Positions 1-10,515 of a DNA stretch of 64,000 nt are shown here, in pieces. This stretch comes from Ignavibacterium sp. GTDB taxonomy: Bacteria > Bacteroidota > Ignavibacteria > Ignavibacteriales > Ignavibacteriaceae. The stretch's first letter is position 1, and each line of letters starts with the position of its first letter. The translations under genes and the position numbers were made by a program. The notes beneath the pieces are model-generated. The model saw only the letters and a program-made list of their open reading frames with translations, did no database searches and was not told the origin of the DNA. The stretch lies in assembly GCA_032027145.1 (NCBI GenBank), contig JAVSMP010000001.1:434001-498000 (forward strand). Reading direction: 5' to 3'.

Positions 1-2
1 AT

Positions 3-608
3 AAAGCTAAACTTGTTTCTATGATAGAACATCTGGGAATTTACATGTTAACTGTTCTTGTCGGACTGGCGATACATATGTTTATCACGCTTCCGCTGTT
101 GTTAAAAATTTTTGGGAAAGTGCGTCCGTTTCTGCATTTTAAAGCATTATCTCTGCCTCTAATAACTGCGTTTTCAACTTCATCCTCTTCTGCAACATTA
201 CCTCTAACAATTGAAGCAGTTGAAAATAATGTCGGTGTATCAAATAAAATATCAAGCTTAGTGCTTCCTCTTGGAGCAACAATTAATATGGATGGCACTG
301 CACTTTATGAATGTGTGGCAGCAATGTTTATTGCTCAGGCTTATGGAATCGAATTAAGTTTTATTCAGCAAATGATAGTGGTTGTAACCGCATTACTTGC
401 ATCTATTGGTGCTGCCGGAATTCCGATGGCAGGATTAGTAATGATGTCAATTGTGCTTACTGCTGTTGGCTTACCTTTAGAAGGTGTTGGTTTAATATTA
501 GCTATTGACAGACCGTTAGATATGTGCAGAACTGCTGTTAATGTTTTTAGCGATACTTGCGGAGCAGCGATTATTGCCAAAACAGAAGGTGAAATTCTAA
601 AAGTTTAA
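3..608 (+). CDS. Dicarboxylate/amino acid:cation symporter, C-terminal part (5' end outside window)
   Basis: This is the C-terminal half of a DAACS-family (GltP/DctA-like) secondary transporter, which brings glutamate, aspartate or C4-dicarboxylates into the cell with Na+ or H+. The frame is open to the left edge (codons run from base 3), so the ATG at 21 is probably internal and the true start lies upstream; the family is usually about 400-450 residues. Family signatures are visible in order: the serine-rich re-entrant loop SSSSATLP, the NMDGTALYE motif of transmembrane segment 7, and the [11 protein letters not shown] helix-8 motif that binds substrate. The usual NVxGD is NVFSD here, a Gly-to-Ser change at a conserved site. 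Substrate cannot be told from this fragment. Confidence 0.93.
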   Translation, partial: KAKLVSMIEHLGIYMLTVLVGLAIHMFITLPLLLKIFGKVRPFLHFKALSLPLITAFSTSSSSATLPLTIEAVENNVGVSNKISSLVLPLGATINMDGTALYECVAAMFIAQAYGIELSFIQQMIVVVTALLASIGAAGIPMAGLVMMSIVLTAVGLPLEGVGLILAIDRPLDMCRTAVNVFSDTCGAAIIAKTEGEILKV

Positions 609-653
609 AAGTATTTTTATATAACATATTTTACTGTTTAAGGAGCTTTTGCT

Positions 654-3332
654 ATGAGAACTATTTTTACTGTTCTTTTTTTTCTTCTATCTATAAATAT
701 CTTTTCTCAAAACTATCAAAAGATAAATATCAGCATCACCTCTCCGAATGATTTTATCAGATTATCCGAAGCGGGAATCAATCTTGAAGGTTCAAAATTA
801 AGTAAAGAAAATGAACTTACCATCTTTGTGAATGATTATGAATTGGCTGCAATTAATTCTATAGGAATTCCCTATAAGGTATTGATAGCAGACTGGCAAT
901 CTCACTATAACTCAATGCCAAAGCTTAATGAAAAAGAAAGACAGCTTGTTGTTTCAGACAGCAAAAAAGAATTCAATGTTGACGGTTTTGGTTTTGGTTC
1001 AATGGGCGGTTATTATACTTATGCTGAAATTGCTGCAAACCTTGATTCAATGTATGCAAATTATCCTAATCTTATCACTCAAAAGTTTTCTATTGGCACA
1101 AGCCATGAAAACAGAACAATCTGGGCAGTAAAAATATCCGATAATCCAAATATAAGTGAAAACGAACCAGCAGTTGGATTTGATGCTTTGATACACGCAC
1201 GTGAGCCTCAGTCAATGGCAACGCTTATGTATTATATGTGGTACCTGCTACAGAATTACGGAACAAATTCAGAAGTAACTTATCTTGTAGATAACAGAGA
1301 AATATATTGTGTTCCTTGTTTCAATCCAGATGGATATGAATACAACAGAAGCACAAATCCAGGGGGCGGAGGTAACTGGCGAAAGAACAGAAGAAACAAT
1401 GGCGGTGGATGGTACGGAGTGGATCTTAACAGAAATTTCGGATATGCATGGGGCTATGATAATTCCGGTTCAAGCCCAGATCCTAGCGTAGAAACTTACC
1501 GCGGACCTTATGCCTTTTCTGAACCTGAAGCTCAGGCAATCAGAGATCTTGCAATACTTGCAAATTATAAAACACAGTTTACTATGCACTCGTATGGTGA
1601 GTATATTTTATATCCCTGGGGATATATTGATATGGAAACTCCGGATTCGCTTATTTACAGGGAATTTGCCGCGCTGCTCACTTCTAAAAGCGGATATGAA
1701 TATGGTTCAGGCGGACAGCTTTTAGGATATAATTCTAATGGAAGTGAAAGAGATTGGATGTATGGCGAGCAAACATTAAAAGAAAAAACTTATGGTTATA
1801 CAATTGAGATCGGTGATGATTTCTGGCCTTATCAATCTCAGATATTTCCGATTGCACAACAGAATCTAAGTACAATGCTCTATCAAACTCATCTTGCAGG
1901 AGCTTATGTTCAAATGATTGATCCCGGTTACAGTGAACCATTTATTGATCCGGGCGATAATATTTCTATGAACAGTATTTTCAAAAATATTGGTCTGTCA
2001 ACCGCTTATAATCTTGATTTACAATTAACTTCACTCAGCCCATATATAACAATAACATCCGGCACTGCACAATTTGATTCTATTGAAGCAAGAGCCACTG
2101 CATCTTTAACAAATCCGCTTGCATTTTCTGTATCTCCATCAGCACCTATAGATGTTACAGCTAAATTATTACTTACTTCAAGCTTTAGCGGAAATGTTGT
2201 TAAGAAGGATACAATAAGTTTCATTCTTGGTACACAGATGTTTGTATTTGCTGATTCAACAAATGATCCTTTAGTATTATGGGATGTTACAAGCACACCA
2301 TCTTCAAGCCCAAAATGGGAAGCAACAACGCTTTCTTATCACTCTGCTCCAACATCTTTTACAGATAGTAAAATCGGAAATTATATTATTAATGCAACTG
2401 TAACTATGACATTAAAAAATGCAATAGATCTTTCCGCATATTCCAATCCAAAGTTAAAATTCTGGACTAAATATGAAACAGAGTCCGGATTCGACTATTG
2501 TCAGGTAAAAGCCTCAACTAATAATGGTTCAACATGGATTCCTCTGCATGGTAAATATACACAGCTCGGCTCAGGTTCACTGCCAAGCGGACAGCCATTA
2601 TATAGCGGAACTCAAAGCACCTGGGTTGAAGAAGTAATGAATCTCGCTCCTTATGCCAGCAGTCAGTTCAAACTTAGATTCGAACTGAAGTCCGATTATG
2701 CTATTAACAAAGATGGATGGTATGTTGATGACATTGGAATTTTTTATTACGGAATTGTTCCCGTTGAGCTTACTTCATTTACAGCACAGGTAATTGATGG
2801 TAAAGTTAGTTTAAAATGGCAAACAGCTACTGAATTAAATAATTCAGGGTTTGAAATTCAAAAAAAGAGAGCAGATGAAAAGAATCAGAATACTGAATGG
2901 AATAGAGTTGCGTTTGTTAATGGAAAGGGCACGACAACTACCGCTAATAATTACTCTTTCATTGATAATGAATTATTTAATGGAAAATCATTATACAGAC
3001 TTAAACAAATAGATTTTGACGGAAAGTTCTCATACTCAAATGAAGTAGAAGTTGATTACAAAGCCCCTGTATCATATTCACTTGAGCAGAATTTCCCAAA
3101 TCCATTTAATCCCGAAACAGAAATTTCTTTTGCACTTGCAAAGTCTGATAATGTAATATTAAAAATCTATAACATACTTGGGTCAGAAGTGGCAACACTT
3201 GTTAATGAATTTATGGATGCTGGAAAACACACAATTAAATTCAATGCTTCTGATCTAACATCGGGAGTGTATCTTTACACAATTAAGTCAGGTAATTTTA
3301 CAGCAACCCGAAAGATGGTTTTAATGAAGTAA
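654..3332 (+). CDS. Secreted M14 zinc carboxypeptidase with T9SS sorting domain
   Basis: An 892-residue exported metallocarboxypeptidase. A signal peptide (residues 1-19, ending FSQ) is followed by a propeptide-like region and an M14 domain at about 115-410. The zinc and catalytic residues are all visible: HxxE (H181, E184 in HAREP), the substrate-binding NPDGYEYN and DLNRNF segments, the third zinc ligand H312 (MHSYGEY) and the catalytic glutamate E385 (YTIEIG). A beta-sandwich region follows, then an SLKWQT fibronectin-like segment near 715-800, then a C-terminal T9SS type A domain (about 812-892) containing NFPNPFNP. Such domains are cleaved as the protein crosses the outer membrane. Known family role is release of C-terminal amino acids from peptides; the exact specificity is inferred only. 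GGAG lies just upstream of the ATG. Confidence 0.95.
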   Translation: MRTIFTVLFFLLSINIFSQNYQKINISITSPNDFIRLSEAGINLEGSKLSKENELTIFVNDYELAAINSIGIPYKVLIADWQSHYNSMPKLNEKERQLVVSDSKKEFNVDGFGFGSMGGYYTYAEIAANLDSMYANYPNLITQKFSIGTSHENRTIWAVKISDNPNISENEPAVGFDALIHAREPQSMATLMYYMWYLLQNYGTNSEVTYLVDNREIYCVPCFNPDGYEYNRSTNPGGGGNWRKNRRNNGGGWYGVDLNRNFGYAWGYDNSGSSPDPSVETYRGPYAFSEPEAQAIRDLAILANYKTQFTMHSYGEYILYPWGYIDMETPDSLIYREFAALLTSKSGYEYGSGGQLLGYNSNGSERDWMYGEQTLKEKTYGYTIEIGDDFWPYQSQIFPIAQQNLSTMLYQTHLAGAYVQMIDPGYSEPFIDPGDNISMNSIFKNIGLSTAYNLDLQLTSLSPYITITSGTAQFDSIEARATASLTNPLAFSVSPSAPIDVTAKLLLTSSFSGNVVKKDTISFILGTQMFVFADSTNDPLVLWDVTSTPSSSPKWEATTLSYHSAPTSFTDSKIGNYIINATVTMTLKNAIDLSAYSNPKLKFWTKYETESGFDYCQVKASTNNGSTWIPLHGKYTQLGSGSLPSGQPLYSGTQSTWVEEVMNLAPYASSQFKLRFELKSDYAINKDGWYVDDIGIFYYGIVPVELTSFTAQVIDGKVSLKWQTATELNNSGFEIQKKRADEKNQNTEWNRVAFVNGKGTTTTANNYSFIDNELFNGKSLYRLKQIDFDGKFSYSNEVEVDYKAPVSYSLEQNFPNPFNPETEISFALAKSDNVILKIYNILGSEVATLVNEFMDAGKHTIKFNASDLTSGVYLYTIKSGNFTATRKMVLMK

Positions 3333-3347
3333 ACTTAGCAGTTCTGT

Positions 3348-3380
3348 GTCTTTGCGTGAGAAATAATTTCACGCAAAGAC
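3348..3380. terminator. 12-bp perfect hairpin between convergent genes; also a dispersed repeat
   Basis: Perfect inverted repeat: GTCTTTGCGTGA at 3348-3359 pairs with TCACGCAAAGAC at 3369-3380 across a 9-base loop. It sits in the 70-base gap between the convergent carboxypeptidase and alpha-2-macroglobulin genes, so it may stop transcription from both sides. No long T-run follows. A related sequence occurs at 58821-58852, again next to a convergent gene junction, so it is probably a dispersed repeat as well. Confidence 0.6.
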
Positions 3381-3402
3381 GCCAAGTTGCAGAGAGCTTA
3401 CT

Positions 3403-6400
3403 TTAAATATCTTCAACTACAATATCTACAACATCGCTGAAACCATTTAACTCCGGATAGTACATTAAGTAACCCTGTGCGGGCATAATTTTATACTCAC
3501 CGGGAATCTGAGCTTTAATAATATAAGAGAATTCCATCCCTTTCTGACTCTTAGTTACAAAGAATGCAACCTTTTCATCACGGTATTCTCTTTCGGCAAA
3601 GTGCCAGCGCCAAGGCATATAATCATATAAATAATCACTGTATGTATTGTAGTTGTTTTCACCATCAATAAAATATCTGTCCATTTCCTTTACAACCTCA
3701 AAGCCCGAAGGAATCATATCTTCTAAAATAAAATAATCAAGATTATCAGATTTCGATTCAACAAAAGTCTTTACGAAAATATCCTGTCCGCTTTTAACTA
3801 TTCCATCAAAGTCTTTCTTATAATAAATTATGTGTCCATCTTTGCTGCCTGTTTCCAGTATGTAATACTCTCTTCTTATCTTAAAACCATTGTCATTCTT
3901 AACAGATGCAAGCTCAGTTGTAAAGTATTCGTTGAATCCGGAAAAATACAAAGCACCCTTACCTGATTTTTCTATTCTAATCCTGTTCCTGCCCTTTCTT
4001 AAAATCTTTTCTTTATCATCAGATATTTTGATTGTCTTCCCTTCATTAAATACATCATCTTTATCAAACTTTGCTGAATAAACTTCTTTATCATTTACGA
4101 AAACCTTTGCAGTATAATCAGGATCAAGTTCCTTTGTAATTTTCAAATAATCAGTTAACGCAAACAACACAACAGCGGTTTCCTGTGTAGAGCGCCAGGA
4201 GTATCCTTGTTTTTTTTGTATCAGCCATTTAACTGCTTTTTCTATCAATTCAGAATTTCCTTCAATATTAAGAATAGCCTTAACTGCAAATGCAGTTCCC
4301 TGTACATTATCATTCTGCCAGTTGTAATGCCATCCTTTGCCGCTCCAAAAGGCAAATGATTTTTCTTCATTAACTTGTTTTAGAATTTCAGCAGCAAGTT
4401 CCTTTGCCTTTGAAGTTTCATTCATATTCTTTAATGAAATTGCAAGCAAAGAAAGCGGATAGGACTGAAGGTCTTTTCTTAAAAGAATATTAATTATCTC
4501 AAGATAATTTCCTTTATCATATTGTTGGTTTTTTAAAGCAGTACTTAAAGCATAAATCATATATGATAGAGTTGTTTCGTCAATATCTGCTTTAGCATTA
4601 ATAATTTGATTCTTAAGGTTGTTCAATCCACTCTGATAAACATTTTCATTGATATTATATCCGGCTTCTTTTGCAAGACCCATTCCATAGATAACATAAG
4701 CAGTCATATATGGGTTAGAATTATCATTCTTCCACCATCCCCATCCACCATCGGAATGTTGATGTTCGTAAAGACGCTTTAGACCTGCTTCGACAAATTT
4801 AGGCAGCTCTTCTATCGTTTTTGATTTTAACGGGACTTTAATTTCATTAAATGTATTTGAAACAATAATTGTTGGCAGAAATCTGCTCATAGTCTGTTCA
4901 ACACAGCCATAAGGATAGCCGGCAAGGTCATCAAGAGATTTTAAAATAGTTCCGGCAATTGATGGAGCTACACTAAAAGAAAGCGTAGCTGATCTAAGAT
5001 CAAAATTATTCGGTAAATCAAAATCGAATGTTTCATTAACATTGTCATTGGTATAATTTTTTACAATTGGCTCAATCACCTTAACACCATTCGGTAAAAC
5101 TGGAACTTTAACTTCCATTGCATCTGATTCTTCATTTGTAAGCGCCGAAGCTTTTAATGTTGCTTCCCCGGTTGGAAAATCAACTTTAACTTTCCAATCA
5201 ATTCTTAACTCTGAATTAGCAGCAATCTCAACTTCATAAACCTTTTTAACCGAAAACTTTTCCGCTTCTCTACCGCTCTCATTAATCCTTGAACCTAACA
5301 GTTTCAGTTTGTCGGAGTTAAACTCAATTTTAGTTTTTTTCTTAGACGTAAGGTAGTTATGTACAATAGTTGAGATCACAACTTCATCGCCCTGCCTGAA
5401 AAAACGCGGAGTTTCCATCCTAATAAGAAGATCTTTTCTGCTTATAAATTTATTTGTGCTTTGTCCAACATCGGTCTGTTTTGTAATACCACGAACAGTT
5501 GTTCGCCATGTTGTTAAATTATCAGGAATTTTGAACTGTACTTTTGCTTTTCCATTATTATCAGTTACAACATGTGCTTTCCATATTAATGCATCAACAA
5601 AGTTTGTTCGGATATCTGCCTGCAAGTAAGAGGATTTATCATTAGTTTCTTTTTGCTTAAGTATAAGCGATGAAGGCATTTTTTCATCTTTTGATGATTC
5701 AATGCTCAGCTCATCTGCAGTTTCATTTCTGGATTGTCCGCTGGTAATACCTTGGCTACGCATCCTTTCAATTTGCTGATCCTGTTCTTCAGTAAAAGTA
5801 ATATCATACTTTTTTTCAACATCTATTTTAACATCATCAATTAAAAGCATTCCGCCATATCCTGCAGAAACAAAAAGCTGATAATTACCTTTTGCAATAT
5901 TTTTTATCTCATAATAACCGAGTGAATCGACTTTGGCAGAGTAGTAATATTTCTCACCGGTAAGCATTACAAATAATCCATCAGGAATTTTTTCCTGTCC
6001 CGGGATAATAATTTTTCCATATAACCTGCCTTTGTAAGTTTTATCATCCTTCTTATAAGAAAAATAATTTTTATCAATATAGGTAGCTGTTCTGCTGTAA
6101 GTACTAAAGTAACCATATTGCAATGAATTATTAGTCGAGATAAAATAACGTTGCGGAGAATAGAAAAAAGTTTCTATGGGTTGAGTGTCATCTTCTTTAA
6201 TTGCATAAATGCTTTCATCAATAATTCCGAAACTTATTTCAGTATTGTTAACAGGATTGCCCAGATAATCCTTTACAGAGATTTCGTAATCAGCTTGCTC
6301 ACCGGGCTTATAAATATCTTTAGATGGAGTTAGAGCAATATTTAAAAACTTATCTTTCGCAAGAACACCTATCAGTTTGGTTGTTTGATACAGCATTCTG

Positions 6401-8430
6401 TCCTTTATAAAACTTATCGAAATATTAAAACTCGGGGAAAATTTTTCTGTCAGTTCTTCTCTTATCTCAAAACTATTTTTTACTGGTTTAAGTTTTTTAT
6501 AAGAGAGAATCTTGTCAGTTTCATAAGAAAGTAAAAGCTCCTGATCCGGATCTGGAATAAATACATAGGCTATTAAAGAGTCTCCCTTTTCATAAGCTTC
6601 TTTATCCGTTATAATCTCTAAGCCTGCATTAGTTCTTTGATAATAATAATTATCAACATCTCCGACATAAAAAGAACTTGAAGTTTCAATCTCTCTTTCC
6701 TTCTCGTCAAAGGCAATAATCGTATAACTAAAGTAACCGGTTACATCCCTCTTTGGAAAAAACTTTACAACTGCTGAACCGGCTACATTTGTTTTTGCCC
6801 ATATAGTATCTGTATAAGACGTTTTATTTACATATCTGGAATCACCCGGATAATAAACGATTACTCTAAAGTCGGTTTGAACAGGTTTATCTGAAAAGTC
6901 AGAGGTATTTACTTTTAGTTTTACTTCTGAACCTTGCTTAAAGAACCATTTCTCAGGTGAAGTTGAGATTGTAAAAGACCCTCTGGTAACAAACGCTTCG
7001 GTAAAACCATTTATTGCCCTGCGTGAAGCATCTGTAACCTGTGCAACAATAGAATATTGATAATCACCTGAATTATCCGAATTATCTGAACCAATCTTAT
7101 ACGATAATTCATATTTCCCATCTTCATTTAAAGTTCCCGACTCCTGAAAGATTAATTCCTTCTGACTGCTGATATATCTGTCTGATTTAAAACCTCCATA
7201 AAACCATGACCATTCACTCCAATACCACCAGGGTCTCCAAAAGTATTGTTTGTAAATACTAACTTGAACATCAGCATTCTTTACAGGGGAACCAAAATAA
7301 TAATCTGCTGTTACTGTAGCAGTTAATTTATCCCCCCTCGAATACTGCTTTCGATCTGTAACAACATTTACTTTGAACTCCGGCTTTTTATATTCCTCAA
7401 CTGAAAAGGAACCATAATATGCTTGTTCATCTTTTTTTAATATTATCGAATAGTAGCCAAGGTCTGCATCTTCGTCCAGAAAAAAGCTGCCTGACAAGGT
7501 GCCAAATTCATTTGTTGTGGCTTCACCTGAGTAAACTTCTTTATCTTTTGATGACTTTACTGTTATAGAGAATTTTTGTTCAGGAATATTTTGGTATTCA
7601 TTTCCTGCTTTGTTCCTGAAAATAGCTTTGAAGTTTATCTCTTGTGCAGGTCTGTAAACTGGCTGTTGAGTGTAAATATAGGCAGTCAGATATTCATTTT
7701 GTCCCTGATTAAAATAAAAGTATGGGTCGGATAATAATATTTCATCATCTGCATACCCGAAAAGTTGAATAATCGAATTATCAGCACTTTCAAAATCTGT
7801 CAACTTTACATACATAACTCCATCTTTGTCAGCTCGTCTTGAACCGATTAACTTCCCATTCTGCAAAAAATCAAACTTTGCAGATTTATTGAATTGCCCT
7901 GTTTTTGCATCAGCAATATATGCCAGGATTTCCTTCTGGTTATTCTTGTATACCATACTAAGATTAGTTACCACTATTGCACAATAACCAACCTTATCTT
8001 CTCGGATTGCCTGAACAATATAAATTCCGGGTTTTTCAATCTTCCCAACATTGATCTCGTTATAGCCATACTGAGCTTTTTTATCTGGCTTAATCTCCCA
8101 TTGTTTAATAAGTGATGTATATTTTAATAAAAGAACATTATCCTTTCCCCATATATCAAACGAATAATGACTGTAGTTTTGATCAAGAAGGGAGAAAAAA
8201 GTAACCGGATCGTTGATCTTGAGTAGTTTAAGTTGAAATTTCTCGCTTATTTCGGCATAGGTATAAAGATTTAATTTTACTATGTCGCCAGGGGCATAAG
8301 AAGAATTATTTGAAATATAGAAATTATTGTTTTCCTCCAGGAGCTGCAATCTTGTCGAACCGCCAAAAAATAAAGTTGTAATAAAAATAATAATCAGTAA
8401 AAAAATCTCTTTAATGAGTTTCACTTTCAT
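3403..8430 (-). CDS. Bacterial alpha-2-macroglobulin family protein
   Basis: A 1675-residue exported protein of the bacterial alpha-2-macroglobulin family, thought to trap foreign proteases at the cell surface or in the periplasm. The start at 8430 is chosen because GGAG lies just upstream and it gives a clean signal peptide; a frame extension to 8520 adds 30 residues without such a site. Macroglobulin-type beta domains fill the first two thirds, with a carboxypeptidase-regulatory-like fold around 770-830. The thioester motif CVEQ (family CxEQ) is present near residue 1175, within GCVEQTMSRF, followed by the alpha-helical thioester domain with GGWGWW. The thioester means it can in principle bond covalently to its prey. 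No penicillin-binding protein 1C gene lies beside it, unlike in Escherichia coli. It converges with the carboxypeptidase gene. Confidence 0.93.
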   Translation of the reverse strand: MKVKLIKEIFLLIIIFITTLFFGGSTRLQLLEENNNFYISNNSSYAPGDIVKLNLYTYAEISEKFQLKLLKINDPVTFFSLLDQNYSHYSFDIWGKDNVLLLKYTSLIKQWEIKPDKKAQYGYNEINVGKIEKPGIYIVQAIREDKVGYCAIVVTNLSMVYKNNQKEILAYIADAKTGQFNKSAKFDFLQNGKLIGSRRADKDGVMYVKLTDFESADNSIIQLFGYADDEILLSDPYFYFNQGQNEYLTAYIYTQQPVYRPAQEINFKAIFRNKAGNEYQNIPEQKFSITVKSSKDKEVYSGEATTNEFGTLSGSFFLDEDADLGYYSIILKKDEQAYYGSFSVEEYKKPEFKVNVVTDRKQYSRGDKLTATVTADYYFGSPVKNADVQVSIYKQYFWRPWWYWSEWSWFYGGFKSDRYISSQKELIFQESGTLNEDGKYELSYKIGSDNSDNSGDYQYSIVAQVTDASRRAINGFTEAFVTRGSFTISTSPEKWFFKQGSEVKLKVNTSDFSDKPVQTDFRVIVYYPGDSRYVNKTSYTDTIWAKTNVAGSAVVKFFPKRDVTGYFSYTIIAFDEKEREIETSSSFYVGDVDNYYYQRTNAGLEIITDKEAYEKGDSLIAYVFIPDPDQELLLSYETDKILSYKKLKPVKNSFEIREELTEKFSPSFNISISFIKDRMLYQTTKLIGVLAKDKFLNIALTPSKDIYKPGEQADYEISVKDYLGNPVNNTEISFGIIDESIYAIKEDDTQPIETFFYSPQRYFISTNNSLQYGYFSTYSRTATYIDKNYFSYKKDDKTYKGRLYGKIIIPGQEKIPDGLFVMLTGEKYYYSAKVDSLGYYEIKNIAKGNYQLFVSAGYGGMLLIDDVKIDVEKKYDITFTEEQDQQIERMRSQGITSGQSRNETADELSIESSKDEKMPSSLILKQKETNDKSSYLQADIRTNFVDALIWKAHVVTDNNGKAKVQFKIPDNLTTWRTTVRGITKQTDVGQSTNKFISRKDLLIRMETPRFFRQGDEVVISTIVHNYLTSKKKTKIEFNSDKLKLLGSRINESGREAEKFSVKKVYEVEIAANSELRIDWKVKVDFPTGEATLKASALTNEESDAMEVKVPVLPNGVKVIEPIVKNYTNDNVNETFDFDLPNNFDLRSATLSFSVAPSIAGTILKSLDDLAGYPYGCVEQTMSRFLPTIIVSNTFNEIKVPLKSKTIEELPKFVEAGLKRLYEHQHSDGGWGWWKNDNSNPYMTAYVIYGMGLAKEAGYNINENVYQSGLNNLKNQIINAKADIDETTLSYMIYALSTALKNQQYDKGNYLEIINILLRKDLQSYPLSLLAISLKNMNETSKAKELAAEILKQVNEEKSFAFWSGKGWHYNWQNDNVQGTAFAVKAILNIEGNSELIEKAVKWLIQKKQGYSWRSTQETAVVLFALTDYLKITKELDPDYTAKVFVNDKEVYSAKFDKDDVFNEGKTIKISDDKEKILRKGRNRIRIEKSGKGALYFSGFNEYFTTELASVKNDNGFKIRREYYILETGSKDGHIIYYKKDFDGIVKSGQDIFVKTFVESKSDNLDYFILEDMIPSGFEVVKEMDRYFIDGENNYNTYSDYLYDYMPWRWHFAEREYRDEKVAFFVTKSQKGMEFSYIIKAQIPGEYKIMPAQGYLMYYPELNGFSDVVDIVVEDI

Positions 8431-8689
8431 GTTTTCTCCAAAATTTTGAGTTTTTATACAAACATAAAAAATAAAAGTGCCAATTCCTGCCTTTGTTAAG
8501 TTCAGAATCTCACTGAACAAGGTATTTCGAATACTATCAAAACAGAATAATCGACTATTAAACCAATATAGTTGAGTAATCTGGATTTTTATATGAGGCT
8601 CTCAGAACAAAATAAAGTATTGGATGGTCTTACTGACCGGATTAATTTTGAATCAGCAATCTGATATGTTTAACTAATCTGAGGTTTTA

Positions 8690-9175
8690 TTGAGATCATT
8701 AATTAAGATAGTCTTTGTTCTTTTATTTATTGCAATTGTGGGATTTACACTGGTAGTTAATGAAGAAAAGACAATTGAACCGACAATGTCCGAGAATTAC
8801 ACTGCTCCAGAGGAAGCAATAACTGCTGACAGGTCATTAGTCGAATTTACTGACAAAGGAACTATGAAAGCCAGCTGGTATGGACCAGGTTTTCATGGTA
8901 AAAGAACTGCAAATGGCGAGATTTATGATCAAATGTCATTTACAGCTGCTCATAAATCGTTGAAATTTGGCACTTTATTGAAAATAACAAATCCCAAAAA
9001 CGGAAAGTCTGTTATTATCAGAATAAACGATAGAGGTCCTTATATTTCAGGACGGGATCTTGATCTTTCAAAAGCTGCTGCACTAGAACTTGGGTTGATG
9101 CGAAACGGTGTTGGTAGAATGAAAGTTGAAGAAATCAAGATCGCTGGATTAGAGGGAAACTCAATGATGTACTAA
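8690..9175 (+). CDS. RlpA-like double-psi beta-barrel protein
   Basis: A 161-residue protein with one N-terminal hydrophobic segment (residues 4-23), either a signal anchor or a signal peptide, then an RlpA-like double-psi beta-barrel at about 58-150. Visible family motifs are ASWYGPGFHG with TANGE, the INDRGPY segment (112-118) and RDLDLS (122-127). RlpA proteins bind septal peptidoglycan, and some cleave glycan strands lacking stem peptides. The SPOR domain found in many RlpA proteins is absent, so this is the minimal form. The start codon is TTG with GAGG just upstream; no ATG fits the hydrophobic segment. A terminator follows. Lytic activity is not certain from sequence. Confidence 0.88.
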   Translation: MRSLIKIVFVLLFIAIVGFTLVVNEEKTIEPTMSENYTAPEEAITADRSLVEFTDKGTMKASWYGPGFHGKRTANGEIYDQMSFTAAHKSLKFGTLLKITNPKNGKSVIIRINDRGPYISGRDLDLSKAAALELGLMRNGVGRMKVEEIKIAGLEGNSMMY

Positions 9176-9204
9176 GAACAAGTCATCATTATTAAAGAAG
9201 TAAG

Positions 9205-9231
9205 CCCGGTTTAACCGGGTTTTTCTTTTTT
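9205..9231 (+). terminator. Rho-independent terminator after the RlpA-like gene
   Basis: CCCGGT (9205-9210) pairs with ACCGGG (9214-9219), followed by a T-rich tract broken by one C. It is 30 bases past the stop codon. Confidence 0.85.
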
Positions 9232-9345
9232 AAAGACTAATTTATCACACTTCAATATTATAAATTGAAATACTATAAAGCTTATCTTATTTTAGCATTA
9301 TCAATATGAAGATCTTATCAAAACAATTTATAAATAGGTGAAATA

Positions 9346-10395
9346 ATGTTAAATAAAATTAAAGAATTGCTGGGCAATGAAGCTGATTCATTGTTATCAT
9401 ACAAAGCTAAGTTTCCTAAAGAACAACTAAATCTACCTGGACCTGATTTTGTTGATAGAATTTTTGCACAAACCGATAGAAACATCAACGTTTTACGAAA
9501 TCTACAATGGATTTTTAAGTCAGGCAGATTGTCGGGAACCGGTTATTTATCAATCCTTCCTGTTGATCAGGGAATTGAGCACAGCGGAGGAGCGTCATTT
9601 GCACCCAATCCGGAGTATTTTGATCCTGAAAGTATAGTTAAGCTTGCAATTGCAGGCGGGTGTAACGCAGTTGCATCAACACTTGGTGTACTTGGAATGA
9701 CAGCAAGAAAATACGCTCATAAAATTCCATACATTGTAAAAATAAATCATAACGAATTACTTACTTATCCCAATAAATTTGATCAGATAATGTTTGCAAG
9801 TGTTGAGCAGGCTTATGATATGGGCGCAGCCGCAGTTGGCGCAACAATTTATTTCGGTTCCGAAGAAAGCGGAAGACAAATTGTTGAAGTTAGCCAAGCT
9901 TTTCAGTATGCTCACGAACTTGGAATGGCAACTGTATTGTGGTGTTATTTAAGAAATCCCGCTTTTAAATCTGACAAAGATTATCATGTATCTGCAGATT
10001 TAACCGGACAGGCAAACCATCTTGGTGTTACAATTGAGGCTGATATTATCAAACAAAAACTTCCTGAAAATAACGGCGGATATAATTCATTAAAGAATTT
10101 TGGGAAAACCAGTAAAAAGGTTTATACTGATTTGACAACTGATCACCCAATTGATCTTACACGTTATCAGGTTATTAATAACTTTATGGGACGTGCTGGA
10201 TTGATTAACAGCGGCGGAGCCAGCGGCGAAAACGATTTTGCTGAAGCAGCTAAAACAGCAATTATAAACAAACGTGCGGGTGGAATGGGATTGATTTCCG
10301 GTCGTAAAGCCTTTCAGCGTCCGATGGCTGAAGGAGTTAAATTGTTAAATCTTATTCAGGATGTTTATCTTGAAAAAGAAATAACCGTTGCTTAG
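9346..10395 (+). CDS. fbaB: Class I fructose-bisphosphate aldolase (FbaB/DhnA type)
   Basis: A 349-residue cytoplasmic aldolase that interconverts fructose 1,6-bisphosphate with dihydroxyacetone phosphate and glyceraldehyde 3-phosphate through a lysine Schiff base, with no metal. Length and sequence match the E. coli FbaB type end to end: [12 protein letters not shown] near residue 75, [11 protein letters not shown] in the middle, [13 protein letters not shown], and the C-terminal [10 protein letters not shown] and NKRAGGMGL phosphate-binding region. It serves glycolysis and gluconeogenesis. It stands alone with its own terminator at 10421-10457. The upstream gap of about 110 bases is AT-rich and probably carries the promoter, though no clear box is claimed. 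AGGTG lies upstream of the ATG. Confidence 0.97.
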   Translation: MLNKIKELLGNEADSLLSYKAKFPKEQLNLPGPDFVDRIFAQTDRNINVLRNLQWIFKSGRLSGTGYLSILPVDQGIEHSGGASFAPNPEYFDPESIVKLAIAGGCNAVASTLGVLGMTARKYAHKIPYIVKINHNELLTYPNKFDQIMFASVEQAYDMGAAAVGATIYFGSEESGRQIVEVSQAFQYAHELGMATVLWCYLRNPAFKSDKDYHVSADLTGQANHLGVTIEADIIKQKLPENNGGYNSLKNFGKTSKKVYTDLTTDHPIDLTRYQVINNFMGRAGLINSGGASGENDFAEAAKTAIINKRAGGMGLISGRKAFQRPMAEGVKLLNLIQDVYLEKEITVA

Positions 10396-10420
10396 GCTGG
10401 TTTTCAAAATATTTAAACTT

Positions 10421-10457
10421 AACAAACCCAGTTTCTCTAAGAAATTGGGTTTGTTTT
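10421..10457 (+). terminator. Rho-independent terminator after fbaB
   Basis: AACAAACCCA (10421-10430) pairs perfectly with TGGGTTTGTT (10446-10455), with further Ts after it. It lies 25 bases past the fbaB stop and may also serve the convergent cytochrome c gene. Confidence 0.85.
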
Positions 10458-10515
10458 AGATATTACTTTAAAAATTAGTCTTAAACATTTAGAATTGATC
10501 TATCGGGGTTTATTT

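Noticed and set aside
8593-8664. 23-codon ATG frame upstream of the RlpA-like gene
   Set aside because: Too short, and only a weak purine stretch precedes it; possible leader peptide but unsupported.
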